From assembly GCA_963922205.1 (NCBI GenBank), contig CAWUHX010000077.1, positions 868,001 through 932,000 of the forward strand: a stretch of DNA of 64,000 bases, written 5' to 3'. Under the pieces are notes generated by a model. That model was not told the DNA's origin, ran no database searches, and saw only the letters and a program-made list of their open reading frames with translations. The DNA comes from Romanomermis culicivorax. Its lineage: Eukaryota > Nematoda > Enoplea > Mermithida > Mermithidae. Each line of letters opens with the position of its first letter. Position 1 is the stretch's first letter. Shown here piece after piece: positions 45,574-57,635 of this stretch. Position numbers and translations under genes: made by a program.

Positions 45574-46717
45574 ATGGCACAACCTGCCATCACAGTTGAC
45601 ACCAGGCTGCTGCCCCTCCCGCCACACTATGTTTGCCAACTACTGCAAATATTTAGCATCAACATCAATGCCCAGGAGCGGTATGCTGCTTGGGCTAACA
45701 GTTCGGGACATCAGAACTATGTTTCATTTTTTACTGACTGTAAGTTGCATGCATTTTTATAAGCTTTTTATGTGCATATTTTTTTTCTTGGCCTTTCTGA
45801 TTTGAGTTTCCCACTGTGCTTGTCTTTCTGAGAGCCAACAAGACATCCAGTGGTCAGTTTCCATGGATCCGATTAATCCATATACCTTGGCCTAGCTTGC
45901 ACACGTTCTGATTCAGAGGCTGGAGACTGCTTCTAGAGTTAATTACAATTTACTTTGGTAGTGAAGGTCGTGCTCAAGTCCATAATCGAGAAAGCCATCT
46001 TTCCAAAAATCTCAAATTTCATACAAAATTCTAAAATTTCCAAAAAACTCAAAACTTTTTGTACTTCTCAAAACACAAAAACACAACTAATTTTTCAACT
46101 CAAATAATTTCTTTTTCAAAATCTTCAAAAACTTCTTTCTTATTTTCTATTACTTTTGGTCAAAAAATACATTTTCTAAAGTCCAAGTCTGTTTAAGTAT
46201 CTTTATCCAAGTACCTGCTGTCAGTGACCTTCTCCTTATTAGTGAGTATTATGTAAATTGAGTGTTTTCAGAGTTCAACGTCAAAAGGCTCCCTCAGGTA
46301 AGAGAGCTGGGAGAGTGGTATATGTCATTGTTCCCACATTGTCCTAGTCTCATTACCTTGCCAGAGTTTATACTCCCAGGCAACCTGCACTCAGCCTTGG
46401 GCACAGTGCAGATGCCTAGTTTTCGTGAATACACTCTGATTGGCTTTGACATGGAGCCAATTAACACATCGGACCTGTCAAAGTTTCAACATTCTTCTTT
46501 TATACCATTTAACACTGACGCTAAAACCTTACCTCGCTATATTCAACTTGCCTACCCCAATGGCTGAGCTCTCATTTTCGAAGCTCTTTTGGCCATGGAA
46601 AGCAATTGGATGACATTCTTTAAGCACTTTGATAATACCCACACCATTGTAGCCACTTTTGATACTGACAATGACTGGCATACTCTGTACTCTTTAGTTG
46701 GCCCTATGTTTCAATAA
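45574..46717 (+). pseudogene. Unrecognised ORF remnants, possible third retroelement gene
   Basis: Three stretches on the plus strand look like former coding sequence: 45574-45740 (ITVDTRLLPLPPHYVCQL, then NAQERYAAWANSSGHQNY), about 45855-45960 (MDPINPYTLA, stop, HVLIQRLETASRVNYNLLW) and 46262-46717 (WYMSLFPHCPSLITLPEF, then IGFDMEPINTSD and a final open segment ending ...SLVGPMFQ). They share frame-like spacing and amino-acid bias unlike random AT-rich DNA. They lie after the integrase, where some retroelements carry an extra gene, but I recognise no membrane segment or family. They could equally be another element or a decayed host gene. Confidence 0.4.
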
Positions 46718-46804
46718 AAAACAATCTTAAAGCTATGAATGTTCGCTTTCGGTAGATGTAAAAGATGTGTAAGCTGCATAGTACTTACAACAGGTAGTGA
46801 TGGG

Positions 46805-47665
46805 ATAAAATATCGCAGAAATATCTTTGTTTACACACCAGAAAATTTTTTGTGCAAGTGTTTGCGTCCCTTGAATTCCCCATGGTCAGATACATTTTCA
46901 ACCACCAAAAGACAGGGAAATTCGTTTGTTAACACTAGGAATAATTTTTTATGTAAAGTGACTACATCCATTGAATCCCCCCCCCCCAGTCGAAAACACC
47001 TCCGACAAAAAAGTCGGGGAAATTCGTTTGTTTACATTCAGCATGATTTTTGGTGTGACATGACTGCGTCCATCGAATTGTCCATAGCCGAAAAAGCCCT
47101 CCAGAAAAAATCCCGGGAATACAGTTGTTTACACATAGGATAACTTTTGTGTAAAGTGATCACGTACATTGAATTCACTGTGGTCGAAAACTTTTTCCAA
47201 AGTAAAATCGCCGAAATACTTTTGTTTCAATTCGTGATGATTTCTTTTGTGTAAAGTAACTGCATCCATTGAATAACCCCCATTCAAAAACCCCTTCCAC
47301 CAAAAAATTACGAAAATACGATTGTTTACACTCTGAATAATTTTTTTGTGTAAAGAGACCGTTTCCACCAAAAAACGGGGAAATTCGTTTGATGACACTC
47401 GGGTCAATTTTTTTATGTGAAGTGATTGCATCTATTGAATTCTCTGTAGTTGAAAACCTCTTCCACCAATAAATCCGTAATAATTCATCTGTTTACACTC
47501 AGGGTAACTTTTTTCTGTAAAGGATAAACCCCGTGTCGAAAACCCTTCCAACAAAAAATTCCAAAAATACGCTTGTTTACACTCGGAATAGTTTTTTTGT
47601 GTAAAATGATCGCATCCATTGATTCCCAATGGTTGAAAACCCTTTCTCGAAAAATATCACGGTAC
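46805..47665. repeat. Minisatellite, about nine units of roughly 85-101 bp
   Basis: Each unit contains GAAAT(A/T)CG(T/A)TTGTTTACAC, then AATTTTTT(G)TGTAAAG, a CATCCATTGAATTCCCC block, and GAAAACCCCTTCCACCAAAA. Unit starts fall near 46816, 46917, 47018, 47114, 47213, 47312, 47383, 47470 and 47560. Units differ by many substitutions and small deletions, so the array is old. Open frames across it on either strand only echo the repeat. Confidence 0.88.
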
Positions 47666-49841
47666 GATTGTTAGAGGAGACTTCCTGCATAAACTTGTGT
47701 CAAGAAAACTAAATAGGTTTTCTTCTACAGGAAACATCCCTAAATGAGCCATGTGATCAGAGAAAGTATCTGCGTAGGCACATAACTTCATCAGTCTCTT
47801 CGATGTCAGTTGAAGCTATAACATCAATCATGTGTGGGAAACTCGTCAAAACAATTCCGATCATATGATTCAGATTTTTCTCATGCAAAGTATATATAGA
47901 TACTAGATGTGGTGTAAATATGAGGTTCGATTTATTCTATCAAATGCCGAGTTCTTGTGTCAAACATGAAAATTTCGCAATTGTAGAAATTTCATTTTTC
48001 AAAATTTTATTGCATGTTTCACTAGAATTAAAGATCCGAAAAAACATGCGAATCAACCGTTTGAAGGCCACAGTAAAATACTATCGTTTAAAAAAATTTC
48101 ATGAAAAATTGTCGAAAATTGACTGGGACATAAATGATAATTTGAAATAAAAACACGCGATAAATGAGATGTAAAACTAAGGTTTAATTTACACATGCCA
48201 AAATTGGTCACTGGGTTTTTGTGGTGTAGGTTTAATTTTTTCATGAGGTTAGGCACATGAATGGTTCATGTTATGGAAAAATATGGTTCAATTTCATTCC
48301 ACCAATCACAAGTTGTTGTTTAGTGGAAAATTGACAAAAGGGAAAATTAATTGTTTCCACTTTTTTCTACACTGTCTTAGAATTAACATTCAAAGAGATG
48401 ATTGCCTATATGTTTTCAAGAGCCTGTTCAATTTGTTATCGACTTTAAAATATCGCACTTGAAAATCTTCAAAATTGTGGAACATACAAGTGGCCATATG
48501 GAATGAGTCGCATAAGCGATATTTGAACACTTTGCACCATGATATCTCAATGACAAAAAAATTTGTGAAAAATGCTTGTTTATCAGATTCAAAATCAGCG
48601 CAAGAAAATTGTAGAGAGTCTCAACGAGGTAAGACAAAACTTATCCAGACTCAATGGAAATTATTCTTACAGATTTATCACTAATGCGCTCACACTAGTG
48701 CTGGAAAAAAAACTTCGAAAGATATGATCGTTGTAAAAACAATAAACCATATCCAGGAACCAATTCCATGATTTTTCTAGGTTTCATGCATTTAAGTCCA
48801 AATTTTATAGGTGCTGACATGTTTCAATAGGTGTTGACATGCTTCAATTCTCTCCGATCATTAAATATGGCTGCTGATAATATCGAAGATATGATCATTC
48901 CGAAAATAGCGTATAAAGTCCATAAAATGTGCATTGAAATGTTTATCTTGCTCTCTTATATCGTTGTTGTACTCCTGTGTGAACAATTTATCTCAAGTGG
49001 ATGGACTCAACATTACGTAACCACACGTGCATGTTTTAGTTGATCTATAAGATCTAACCCCTAGGCGGTATGTTTCTTCAGGAAGTAATCATGGCTACTT
49101 CAACTTGTGGCTGTATTCCCAGCTTGCGTTTTGCCTTTAATCTGGGCTGGAGTAGCAGACTAATCCATGTACCAGAACTGGGCTGAAGTAGCTACTCTAC
49201 TAACTGACTGACTTGTACGCCTATAGTAGGGCTAGTTTATATCCTTTATGGATCCTCAGTCAGGCGCCACACTTTTGTGCGGACTTGTAATCTCTTTTGT
49301 TCTCATATTTTCATCTATTCTGAACATGTCCTTATATCCTGAACATAAACTATTTGCTATAATGTGATTGTATTTAAGTCTGGATTTGTTTTTTAATGAT
49401 GTGTCCTATCATCTCGAATGTCCCATTACCTCCCATTACCTGGAACATCATTTTACCTCGAATAAAGATTTGTAGGTGTAGTAATAAAACTCCAACTTGA
49501 AGGTGAATATAAAAATTCTGGGTGATTTCAAAATTTTATTTTCACCTTTACAGGCTTAGGCTGAGACTTTGACTTAGGTTTAGGTTTTGTTGGGCATATG
49601 GGGTGAGATGCTTGGCATAAAAATCCTCTTGAACAAAAATAACATTGTTCAAGGTAACGGGAGTTTTATGCACTACTTGAGGTGATGAACGTTCAAGGTA
49701 ACTATTCACAATCGTTTTCCTGTGATCAACACCCACTGTCTTTGAGATACAATGCCTGGCAACATTTAGCTCCGGTAATGATGATTTGTGATAAATTGAA
49801 GCAGTAAGTTTGAAAAAAAATGTATAAAGTTTTGCATTTAG
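47666..49841. other. Intergenic region; no gene recognised
   Basis: The stretch is AT-rich. The open frames 47920-48150 and 48475-48684 have K/I/N-rich composition and no motif. A fairly GC-balanced stretch with repeated GGGCTGGAGTAGC / GGGCTGAAGTAGC words lies at 49140-49200. Nothing else is supported. Confidence 0.4.
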
Positions 49842-50159
49842 AGGTGTGTCGTTGTTCAGGGGTGTCAGTTTAACTTTGACAACAAATTACTTGATTACTG
49901 TCGTAGCAATGTGCAGGTTTTACGACAGTGTTGTATGAAATTTAGAGATATTTTCATGGAAGAAATAGATGTTGATCCTTTTGAAAGATCAATAACTTTC
50001 GCCAGTGCTTGTAATCTTGTTTTTCGATGTTTATTTTTGAAACCAAACAGTATTGGAGTAATACCATGCAAAGATTATGGTAAAGAAGAAAGACAGTCTG
50101 TTATCGCCTTAAAATGGTTGAAATGGTTATCCTATAAAAATGAAAAACTCTACTACTGA
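49842..50159 (+). pseudogene. Polinton/Maverick-type protein-primed DNA polymerase B fragment
   Basis: The open frame from 49842 to the TGA at 50157-50159 reads LLDYCRSNVQVLRQCCMKFR, then DIFMEEIDVDPF, ITFASACNLVFR, IGVIP and ERQSVIALKWLKWL. The pattern YCxxDVxILxxxCxxFRxxFxxxTGVDPFxxxTIASxC belongs to the exonuclease/polymerase part of type B polymerases in Polinton (Maverick) elements. Here Asn replaces the usual Asp of the YCxxDV block. The upstream stop at 49839 and lack of neighbouring Polinton genes show a stranded fragment. Confidence 0.75.
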
Positions 50160-52699
50160 CTGGAACAATCGTTCAGGAATGGGACCACCTCCAAACATAT
50201 TTACACCTGCAGGTGGCGCCCTTTCGTCAAAGGGGGTCCATGGGCACAAATTTTTGAAAGACCTCCTCTGCCCATGGAGGAAGTCATTTTTTTATACATG
50301 CTTTCTTTTTTTATTTCTTTCCCATTTTTTTTGTTCACTTTAGTTTTCCTTTTCTATTTTCTGTTGAGCACCATTTTTCCTTTTTCCACCTACAGTAACA
50401 CGACTATTAACATAATTCCACTATTACCATAATCCGAAAATTACTGTAATTCTACTATTACGGTAACTCTAGAACTTTTATGCTTAACCATATTCCCCTA
50501 TTAATCGGTCAAAAGTGACAAATTACAGTGGGTACACAAAAGATAGGGATATGCTTAACCACCCGCCTATACGGGCCGGCCTTACTACTCACATCACAGA
50601 AATTTGGCCTGCTCACACTTCGAGAAACCATGTTTCTAGGCCGTTCATTCTGTATTGATCAGTGCCTCGTTTAGTCGTCACAGCCTTCTTATAGGTTACT
50701 ACCGTACTTGTTGCCGTTTTTTGCTATATTATTGGAATTGAAATGTCAACAATAATATGATTTTTTCATGGGAAACCCTGTAATAGCAAAAGTTTTTAAA
50801 ATTTTTGGATACTGTATGATATAGATTTTTTGTGATTTTTCGGTGTGATGTGCCAACTTGGAAAGAGTAGATACTGTAGAAATATGCAGGATTGGCGTGT
50901 TGGCATGCCCTTCTCTGAAAAATAACTTTTTCCTTCAAAAATGATATGTCCAAAGTCAACATTAAACACGGGGATGATGAATGTTAGTGTAAACTTCTGC
51001 TAAACAATTTGAGTACTATTTGACAGCTATCGAATTCACACAACAATAGGTATAAGAGGAAACGTACCAGAAGTGTCAATCAATCATAAATTCTGACGTT
51101 TAGTTTATCGTAGCACATCTAATCCACACTTTCATGCAAAATGAATGTCAGATTCGTTCTCAACATAAAAAACTACCTCACATAACTGTTTTTGAGGGAC
51201 AATTCTATTTTTACTTACCACAACAAAGCTAAATCCTCTCGGACATCGTGTCCTAATATTGCTCCGGTTTTTGAAACGGCCCCACCTGTGATAGTGATGT
51301 CGGCTAGCCGAATTTCGGAACCTCAGATTTTTTTAATGCAGGAATTCTTTTTTTTCTAATTTTATTCTAATTCTTCTTCTATTTTTTTTCATTATATTAT
51401 TATATTTTTTAATATATTATTATATTCTTTATTATATTATTATTTTTTTTTAAGAATTGATGTGTTTAAGCATGAAAATTTTCTGTGTGACGCACGTTAA
51501 ATGAATTTTTATGAATGCGTGGCCTAATATCTACCAGAATAAATCAAATCCTACCTATTGAAATCAGATTTCACGGGAATTTTCGATAAAACTGTACGTC
51601 CAACAAAGTTTAAATGTTCATTTAAACCGTAGCTTCTAATATTTTACTGTGAAATTGTTTATTGAATAGCAGTGACACTTGAGATCTAGGGTAAAAATGA
51701 AAAATTGGCCCGACGCTCATTCCGAGCCTCACTTTGGGCAGTTACGGAAAGTGAGAATTAAAATTTTATGGAAATAAGGATTGCACGGACACATTCGGTT
51801 TTTTATACATTTTGGAAAGTCGTCATATAACTGTATCAGTCGTAGTTTTAAGCTCTAGTAAAGATTTAATTTCAATTGCCTGTGACATTCATGCAGATGC
51901 AGTTGATCCTAGTGAGCGCGCTATGAAACTCGTCAGGAATAACACAAACAATGATATGCTGCCTTGAAGGAAACTCTCTGAAGAAAGTTCATTCCACGGT
52001 GATAAACCGATCTTAACTGACGTTTGATCTTATCAAAATTAATTTTTACTCTTGATATTTTTCACATTATCAAGGTTGCTATCAACATTATCTCATTGCC
52101 TTATGTGACCCGAAAGCTTGCCTCTTCCGGACGTAAAAGATAGCACTGCCGTATGATACAGACGTTCTTTTTGGCATAAATCAAATATTTGTTCAAACAC
52201 AAAAGATAAGACAATAATGTTATTTTTCCATTTTTTATCTTCCTGTGGAGCAATACCGAATGCATAGCTTGCGAATTTTTCCAATCATAAGTGTTTCTTG
52301 TTCCGTGCTGCATCCATATATGCTTCTCTCTCTATCTCTACGTTGATTTCTAGTGTTGACTCACCTGTTACTCTTCTACGAATAGAATATAGTTTGCGCG
52401 TAACATGGTTGACAAGAAGAGCAGTGTCTCACTACAGTTGTTGCTAGTGGAAAGGCTAGAAAAAGCAGGGAGCTGTATAATAAAATTCATTATTCGACCG
52501 TTGACTTATGCTTTTACGTGCCAAAGCAGATTATATAGAACGGTTTATTACCATGATCACCAGGTGCCGTCCTTCGACGGCTTGCTGAACGTTTCGACGC
52601 CTTTACTGTAGCTCAACTAGCATGATTCACATGTAAAAAATTAAACACGCCATGAAACACCGCGTCAAAGTTTGCTTTCTAATCACGTGATCAATTATT
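50160..52699. other. Intergenic region upstream of the LRR gene
   Basis: A short palindromic segment lies at 50205-50290 (CCATGGGCACAAATTTTTGAAAGACC and a nearby GCCCATGGAGG inverse), perhaps a MITE remnant. The stretch 50395-50470 repeats CTATTAC words. The stretch 51355-51450 is a TATATTATTATAT low-complexity run. The 5' flank of the LRR gene (about 52300-52699) shows no exon that I can confirm. Confidence 0.4.
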
Positions 52700-52969
52700 A
52701 TGATTTTGAAGATCACTTTACTTTTCGCTTGGATCATTTTATCTTTGCAAGAATGCCCGGAAAAAGTAACTCATCCTTGTTATTGCGCTCCCAGTCGGTA
52801 CAAACAGACAAATGTGATTTGCGAAAACGCCAATTCGTTCAAAAGTTTCCAGGACGCGGTGCCTTGGGCTGCGCCGGCAGCCAAGGAGCCGACGAAAGTC
52901 ATCGATCAGTTAGTCATTTCTAATTCGCATTTACCACGGCTATTCGCCCATTCTATGAACAAATACGCC
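52700..52969 (+). CDS. First exon of a secreted leucine-rich-repeat protein (partial)
   Basis: The 90-codon exon starts with a signal peptide (MILKITLLFAWIILSLQ). It then has an LRR N-terminal cap pattern, CPEKVTHPCYCAPSRY with a further Cys in NVICENA (Cx7CxC...C). The start of a repeat-like region follows, VIDQLVISNSHLPRLFAHSM. It ends in phase 0 at a good donor, GCC|GTAAGTGGG (52970). The style matches extracellular LRR proteins common in arthropods. Further exons were not found in the remaining window and probably lie to the right of 64000. The transposon at 53032-61600 sits 62 bp inside intron 1. Confidence 0.72.
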
Positions 52970-53031
52970 GTAAGTGGGCTTGTCTTTTTTTAATTTGTGA
53001 AGTGCAAGTACCACCCAAGTACTTTTCTCAA

Positions 53032-55160
53032 AGCCCGGTTCGTACTTCTGCTCGGCGTACAAATTTACTCCGAGCATGCTCGCCAAGCATGCTCGGGGAA
53101 GCTCGGCGAGCAGCTTGCTTGCCGAGCGTGTTCGAAGTTGGTTCATACTTCGCGGAAAAATTTTTCCCCTAAAACGTATACTTATTTCTTTCCATGTATG
53201 AACCATAAAATCAATACCTTGAATACTTTTAGTTCTTTCTGAATTTCTTTGAAGACACGGTATTTTTTCCTAAGGTCCTTGTAATCAGGGCATGAAACAT
53301 TTCACAAGGATTCTTTTTCATCAAGTTCAAATTTTTCATCATCTGATAATTCTGTTCAAATAGACATGGCGAAAATTTTACAACAGAAAAATGAAATCCC
53401 ACAAATAAATTTTGCGATTAGGGATGTATCGGACTTTTTGACCAGGTATGCTATCCAATCTTACCCGATGTTTTCTGACCCGAAGGAGAAAAAAAGACTT
53501 GACCTTAACCATTATCCAGGATAAGGTGCCTTGAAGGTCACGGGTCAAAAAATGCAGTTGATCATTCTAATTTTACTCTACATCAGATTAATTTAGTCTT
53601 TATTACATACATTTCAAAAATAAAATTTTCTCCATAGTTTTCACAAAAAGCTAGGGAAACATCGATGTATTTGCATCGGCTGATAAGTGACTTTTTTAAA
53701 TATCGGTCAATGTTTTTTTGGGCGAGCTTATCCTGTTTTCTATGGCAATTCTTGCATTAACCAGCCATGCATGTGATTATCTACTGGCCAAGTGTAAATC
53801 TTAGGTCACTTTTAGTTATTATTTAGACAAGAAAAACGTTGAATTTAATGGCAATCTGATTTTTGTTTTGTTTGATGAATAATTTTTAGCCTTCACCTCC
53901 TGAAAAAGTATGATCGTTTAATTTACATAATTCACGAAGAATTATTCAACAATATGTTAAAAGCAATAATATGGAGTCCAGAACTTGTTGAGGTAAAATA
54001 CTGTTTCAAATTAAGTGTTCTCTAATTTCTATTGTGTTCAAAAAGTTCTATAGTAAAACCTTCGTGTGAACAATGACCGATATTGGTCATTCAAGCATTT
54101 AATAAAAAAGACACAAGAATAAGTCTTGTACCTGGGAGAAAGTTCTCAAGGAACAGTTTTTGAGATTAAGCAAAAAATGAAATTCTTGAGGCACAATTTC
54201 TCTAAGACTCGACCAAGGTTGTGATAAGTAAAAAATTAATCATACCTCAAAAAAACATATTTTGTACAGTTTTTTGCACTAAACAACATTCCAGTATCGG
54301 TTTGATCTTAAAATCAAAATTCGTTTTGTAACATCAATCCAAAGGTTCAAATTTGTTGCAATTTTCGAAATTTTAGGTCAAAATCATTGAAGGCCCATAA
54401 GTAATCAGGTATGCAATGTGGATCAATAAAACTTTGTCAGTGAATGTAACAATGTCTAGTGTATATGCACGACACATATATACACATATATATATATATG
54501 TATCATCAAAATTATGGTTTAATTCTTTAAATTCCAATTTTCAGCAGTTATCAATGACTCAAATTCAGACATTTTTGTACCTCATGAAGTCAAATAATGA
54601 ATGTCATTGATTAAACTCCACTATGTTATGGCCGAACCCCTTGGCCACATACCTGCAAAGTTTTATCAAAATAAAAAACCACTGAGTGTACCACAGTGAA
54701 ACAAGTGGAAGTCATTTTTGAATTAAATTATAACATTTTTTGTTCAAAAATGCAGTCATTCACCCAAAATTCTAATAATTCAACTAAAACTTTTAGGCAT
54801 TGCAGGCTGACATATTAACTGTAAACCCATAAGGTTTGATCATAATATCATTAGCCCTTACATTGGAAATTACACAAAGTTAGAGACATTCTTGATATTA
54901 ATGAAAGAAACCTCAGGTGCAAATCATTGCTCCATTTAGCTAGAATATTATTAATTCTAGTTCAAATTGACTACATTGCAGCAATAGTATATGGCTGCAT
55001 ACCAACCAACTTGCATCAAAAGTATTGACACCCATTGTATGTTAAAAAACTAGAAAACTATGTTCTTTTGGTTAACTATAAGACGAAAGATTGTTCAAAT
55101 TTTCAACAAAAACTGACAAACTCTGGATCATTTTCAGATCAACCAGATGACATTTTAAAG
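53032..55160 (+). repeat. Left inverted arm of the large transposon (uninterrupted)
   Basis: This arm preserves empty sites for two later MITE insertions of the right arm: GTCTTATAGTTAAC (read on the minus strand, about 55076-55090) and GATATTATGATCAAACC (minus strand, about 54829-54845). It begins with a cluster of GAGCATGCTCG palindromes at 53080-53125. An alternating TATA run lies at 54475-54502. It has no coding capacity. Confidence 0.85.
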
Positions 55161-55271
55161 GAGTCAGATGTACATACTACTTATTGAAACAATTAGTCAA
55201 ATAACCTGTTTTCTGTAGTTAACTTTCATATTCCAAATGAACATCAAACATCGCTGGATCCTCGTAGGGTT

Positions 55272-56889
55272 CTATTTCATCTTCACTCCACATTCTCCTT
55301 CCAGGTTGCTACTATAGAATGTAGTAGGTTCTTCCATATGATGGCTGGCTTCCCTAGCCCAAAATCTGATAATTTGTTGTCGTGTGAGGCAGTCAGACAT
55401 GACAAAAGGTGGGTTCCTCCTCATTTCTTCAGGGAAAACTTCAGCATTGAATTTTTGATGATATACAATGCCACTGTTGTATTTTTTCAGCAAAAATTGA
55501 CATTGTTCTCTGTCAAGGGATGACATATTTTATGCTTATTTGAAGCCCAACCTTTTTCCATAACATCGAACAAGCCAGCTTCATAAAACAATTGAAGTGC
55601 TTCTAGATTTTCAGGCAAGCCAGGGGTCAGTTGAACACTTTGTAGTGTTCTATCATAGTTCTGTATCGCCATATCACACAAACTGGTTCACTGCGGCATT
55701 AGGTTGTGGTTACCCAAAGTAAGATGCAGCAACAAATTGTGATGACGTACAATAATACAGCCTTCTTCAGGGCATTTAAAGGCACCACTTCCCATTTTAT
55801 ATGGCTCATCAGCAGTGGCCGGATGATCTTCAGATTCTTCTTCAAAGTTGATGATTGTGATCAATATATCAATAGCAATTCAGAACTTTGGTGTTTGAAT
55901 GGGTGCAACCTCTGGCTGGTTTTCATGAGCAACATCAGAAATTTCAAGCTTTTTGGTAACTGTTCAAACTTCAATGTTTTCGTCTTAAATATGCTTCCAG
56001 TACCAACCTTGTAAGCTTTAGTTGCCTTGATTTCAGTAGGTGTGAACTGGAAATTGAAGTAGCCTATAAACAGTCCAACTTTCCTCTTTATTAGTGCAGC
56101 AATTCGGTCACATAGGACTTCACCAAGTTAAGGTTCAGAGAAGTCCCAGTTCTTTATAGTCATGCCTGTTTTTTGAGGTATTGTTGGCTCCATAAGCAAG
56201 GTTGGGGAGCCATGAAAACATCCAGCATTGTCAAATTGCACAAAAGCTGCATTGATTGGGGGTTGCTCTGCCTTGATTTTTGTCAATGTGTCAGTCAGTA
56301 TTCCAATAATTGTATTACTGTCCTGTGAAAGTGAGTTGAAAACATGGATGAATGTATGGTGGTGTAGTGTCCACTTTTCATCACAAGGGCATACATGCAG
56401 TGCAATGGCAAACTGCACTTACCAAACCAGGTTGACTGATCTTCCAGTCACTGGAGGGCAGAATATTTCATTGCCCAATCAAGATTCATTATTCTTCTGG
56501 AGGTTGCTAATGGTGTTTTTCCATGCTTCATTTGGTGCATTGATCTAAGCTGGTGTTGACACCATTCCAATATATTACTGATACCTTCATCAGCTAAATA
56601 TTCAGCTTCAACTTTATCAATTGAGTTTGTGAATTGGAATTGGGTCATCTGCTTCTTTGACGTCTTACGGTGTCTTCTTTAACTGCTCACAATTGTCATA
56701 TTTCATGTCATGAATGTGATCTGTACATTTCTCTTGTAACTCTGAATGTTTTGGATCACTAAGAGCATGCCATGAACAGTAATCAGAAATATGAGATTTT
56801 AGCTCTATGTGGAGTCCATAATCAGCTTTTAAATACAATTTTGCTTCTTTTAGCCTTAATATAGCATTGTGAGTCCATGTGGGTCCCAT
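55272..56889 (-). pseudogene. Transposase-like gene of uncertain superfamily (decayed)
   Basis: Minus-strand segments in order: 56665-56889 (HISDYCSWHALSDPKHSELQ, then CTDHIHDMKYDNCEQL), 56448-56648 (ISNILEWCQHQLRSMHQ, then NLDWAMKYSALQ), 56128-56418 (HHTFIHVFNSLSQDSNTII, then AAFVQFDNAGCFHG), about 55990-56127 in another frame (EVLCDRIAALIK), 55487-55681 and 55272-55526 (CLTRQQIIRFWAREA). The order DxAMK / QxDNAGxxH / CDRxAAxxK resembles a family of long uncharacterised proteins that I recall from cnidarians, sponges and other invertebrates. It has a DDE-like spacing of Asp residues. Frameshifts and stops separate the blocks. Its place between two long inverted repeats suggests a transposase. 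The assignment is inference. Confidence 0.6.
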
Positions 56890-56974
56890 TTATCTGAGAA
56901 AGATCCAAAAACTTTATGTTGGTTCACTACTTTATCTGTTATTGCTAAAAATTTGAACAATCTTCCATCTTATA

Positions 56975-57400
56975 CACTACCAGGTGGAACTAACCGTCTA
57001 TGCCGGTCACATCCAGGACGCATCGGAATGTGTCCAGGACGCACCCAGGACGTGAAAAGCACACTACACCGACAATAAAATTGACAGGCCATGTGCTTGT
57101 GTCACACAAAGCCAAAGAATTTTGCTGATGCTTCCTTCTTACCTCCCTACAGAAAGCACACATTATTTACCAGATAAAATGAAAGGTCAACTGTTGTCAT
57201 ACTGTAGGTCAAAACAAAGTGCATATCCACTACACATTATGAAGAAACTATGATTGACAGTTATTGCATGAAAGTCAACTACTAAGAAAGACGAAAGTTT
57301 TCTGTGTGCTGCCGAAAAAGACGCGTTCTGGATGCGACCTGGATGCCTCCAGGACGCGTCCCCGATGCGAACTTTTAAGGGTTAGTTTCCCCTGGTGGTG
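56975..57400. mobile_element. MITE, 426 bp, with TA target site (mariner-like)
   Basis: The ends are CACTACCAGGTGG and, reversed, CACCACCAGGGGA, continuing to a shared ACTAACC (about 21 bp). They are flanked by TA on each side (56973-56974 and 57401-57402). The left arm of the host element shows the empty site CTTATAGTTAAC. Subterminal repeats of TCCAGGACGC occur near both ends in opposite orientation. A TA target fits Tc1/mariner-derived MITEs. No coding sequence. Confidence 0.9.
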
Positions 57401-57635
57401 TAGTTAACTAAAAGAAGTTTTCTAGTTTTTTAATATACAATTAGTGTCAATACTTTTGATGCAAGTTGGTTGGTTTCTAGCCACATACTGTCGCTGCAAT
57501 GTAGTCGATTTTAACTAGAATTATTAATATACAAACTAAATGGAACAACAATTTGCACCTCAATTTTTTTCAACAATATCAAGAATGCCTCTAACCTTGT
57601 GTAATTTCCCGTGTAAGGGATTATGATATTATGAC

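Noticed and set aside
46739-47143. 134-codon plus-strand frame and minus-strand frames at 47129-47629
   Set aside because: They follow the period of the minisatellite and repeat FVYTxNxFLCK-like words; an artefact of tandem repeats.
46816-47640. CRISPR-like array
   Set aside because: Units are long, diverged and contiguous with no unique spacers, and the genome is eukaryotic.
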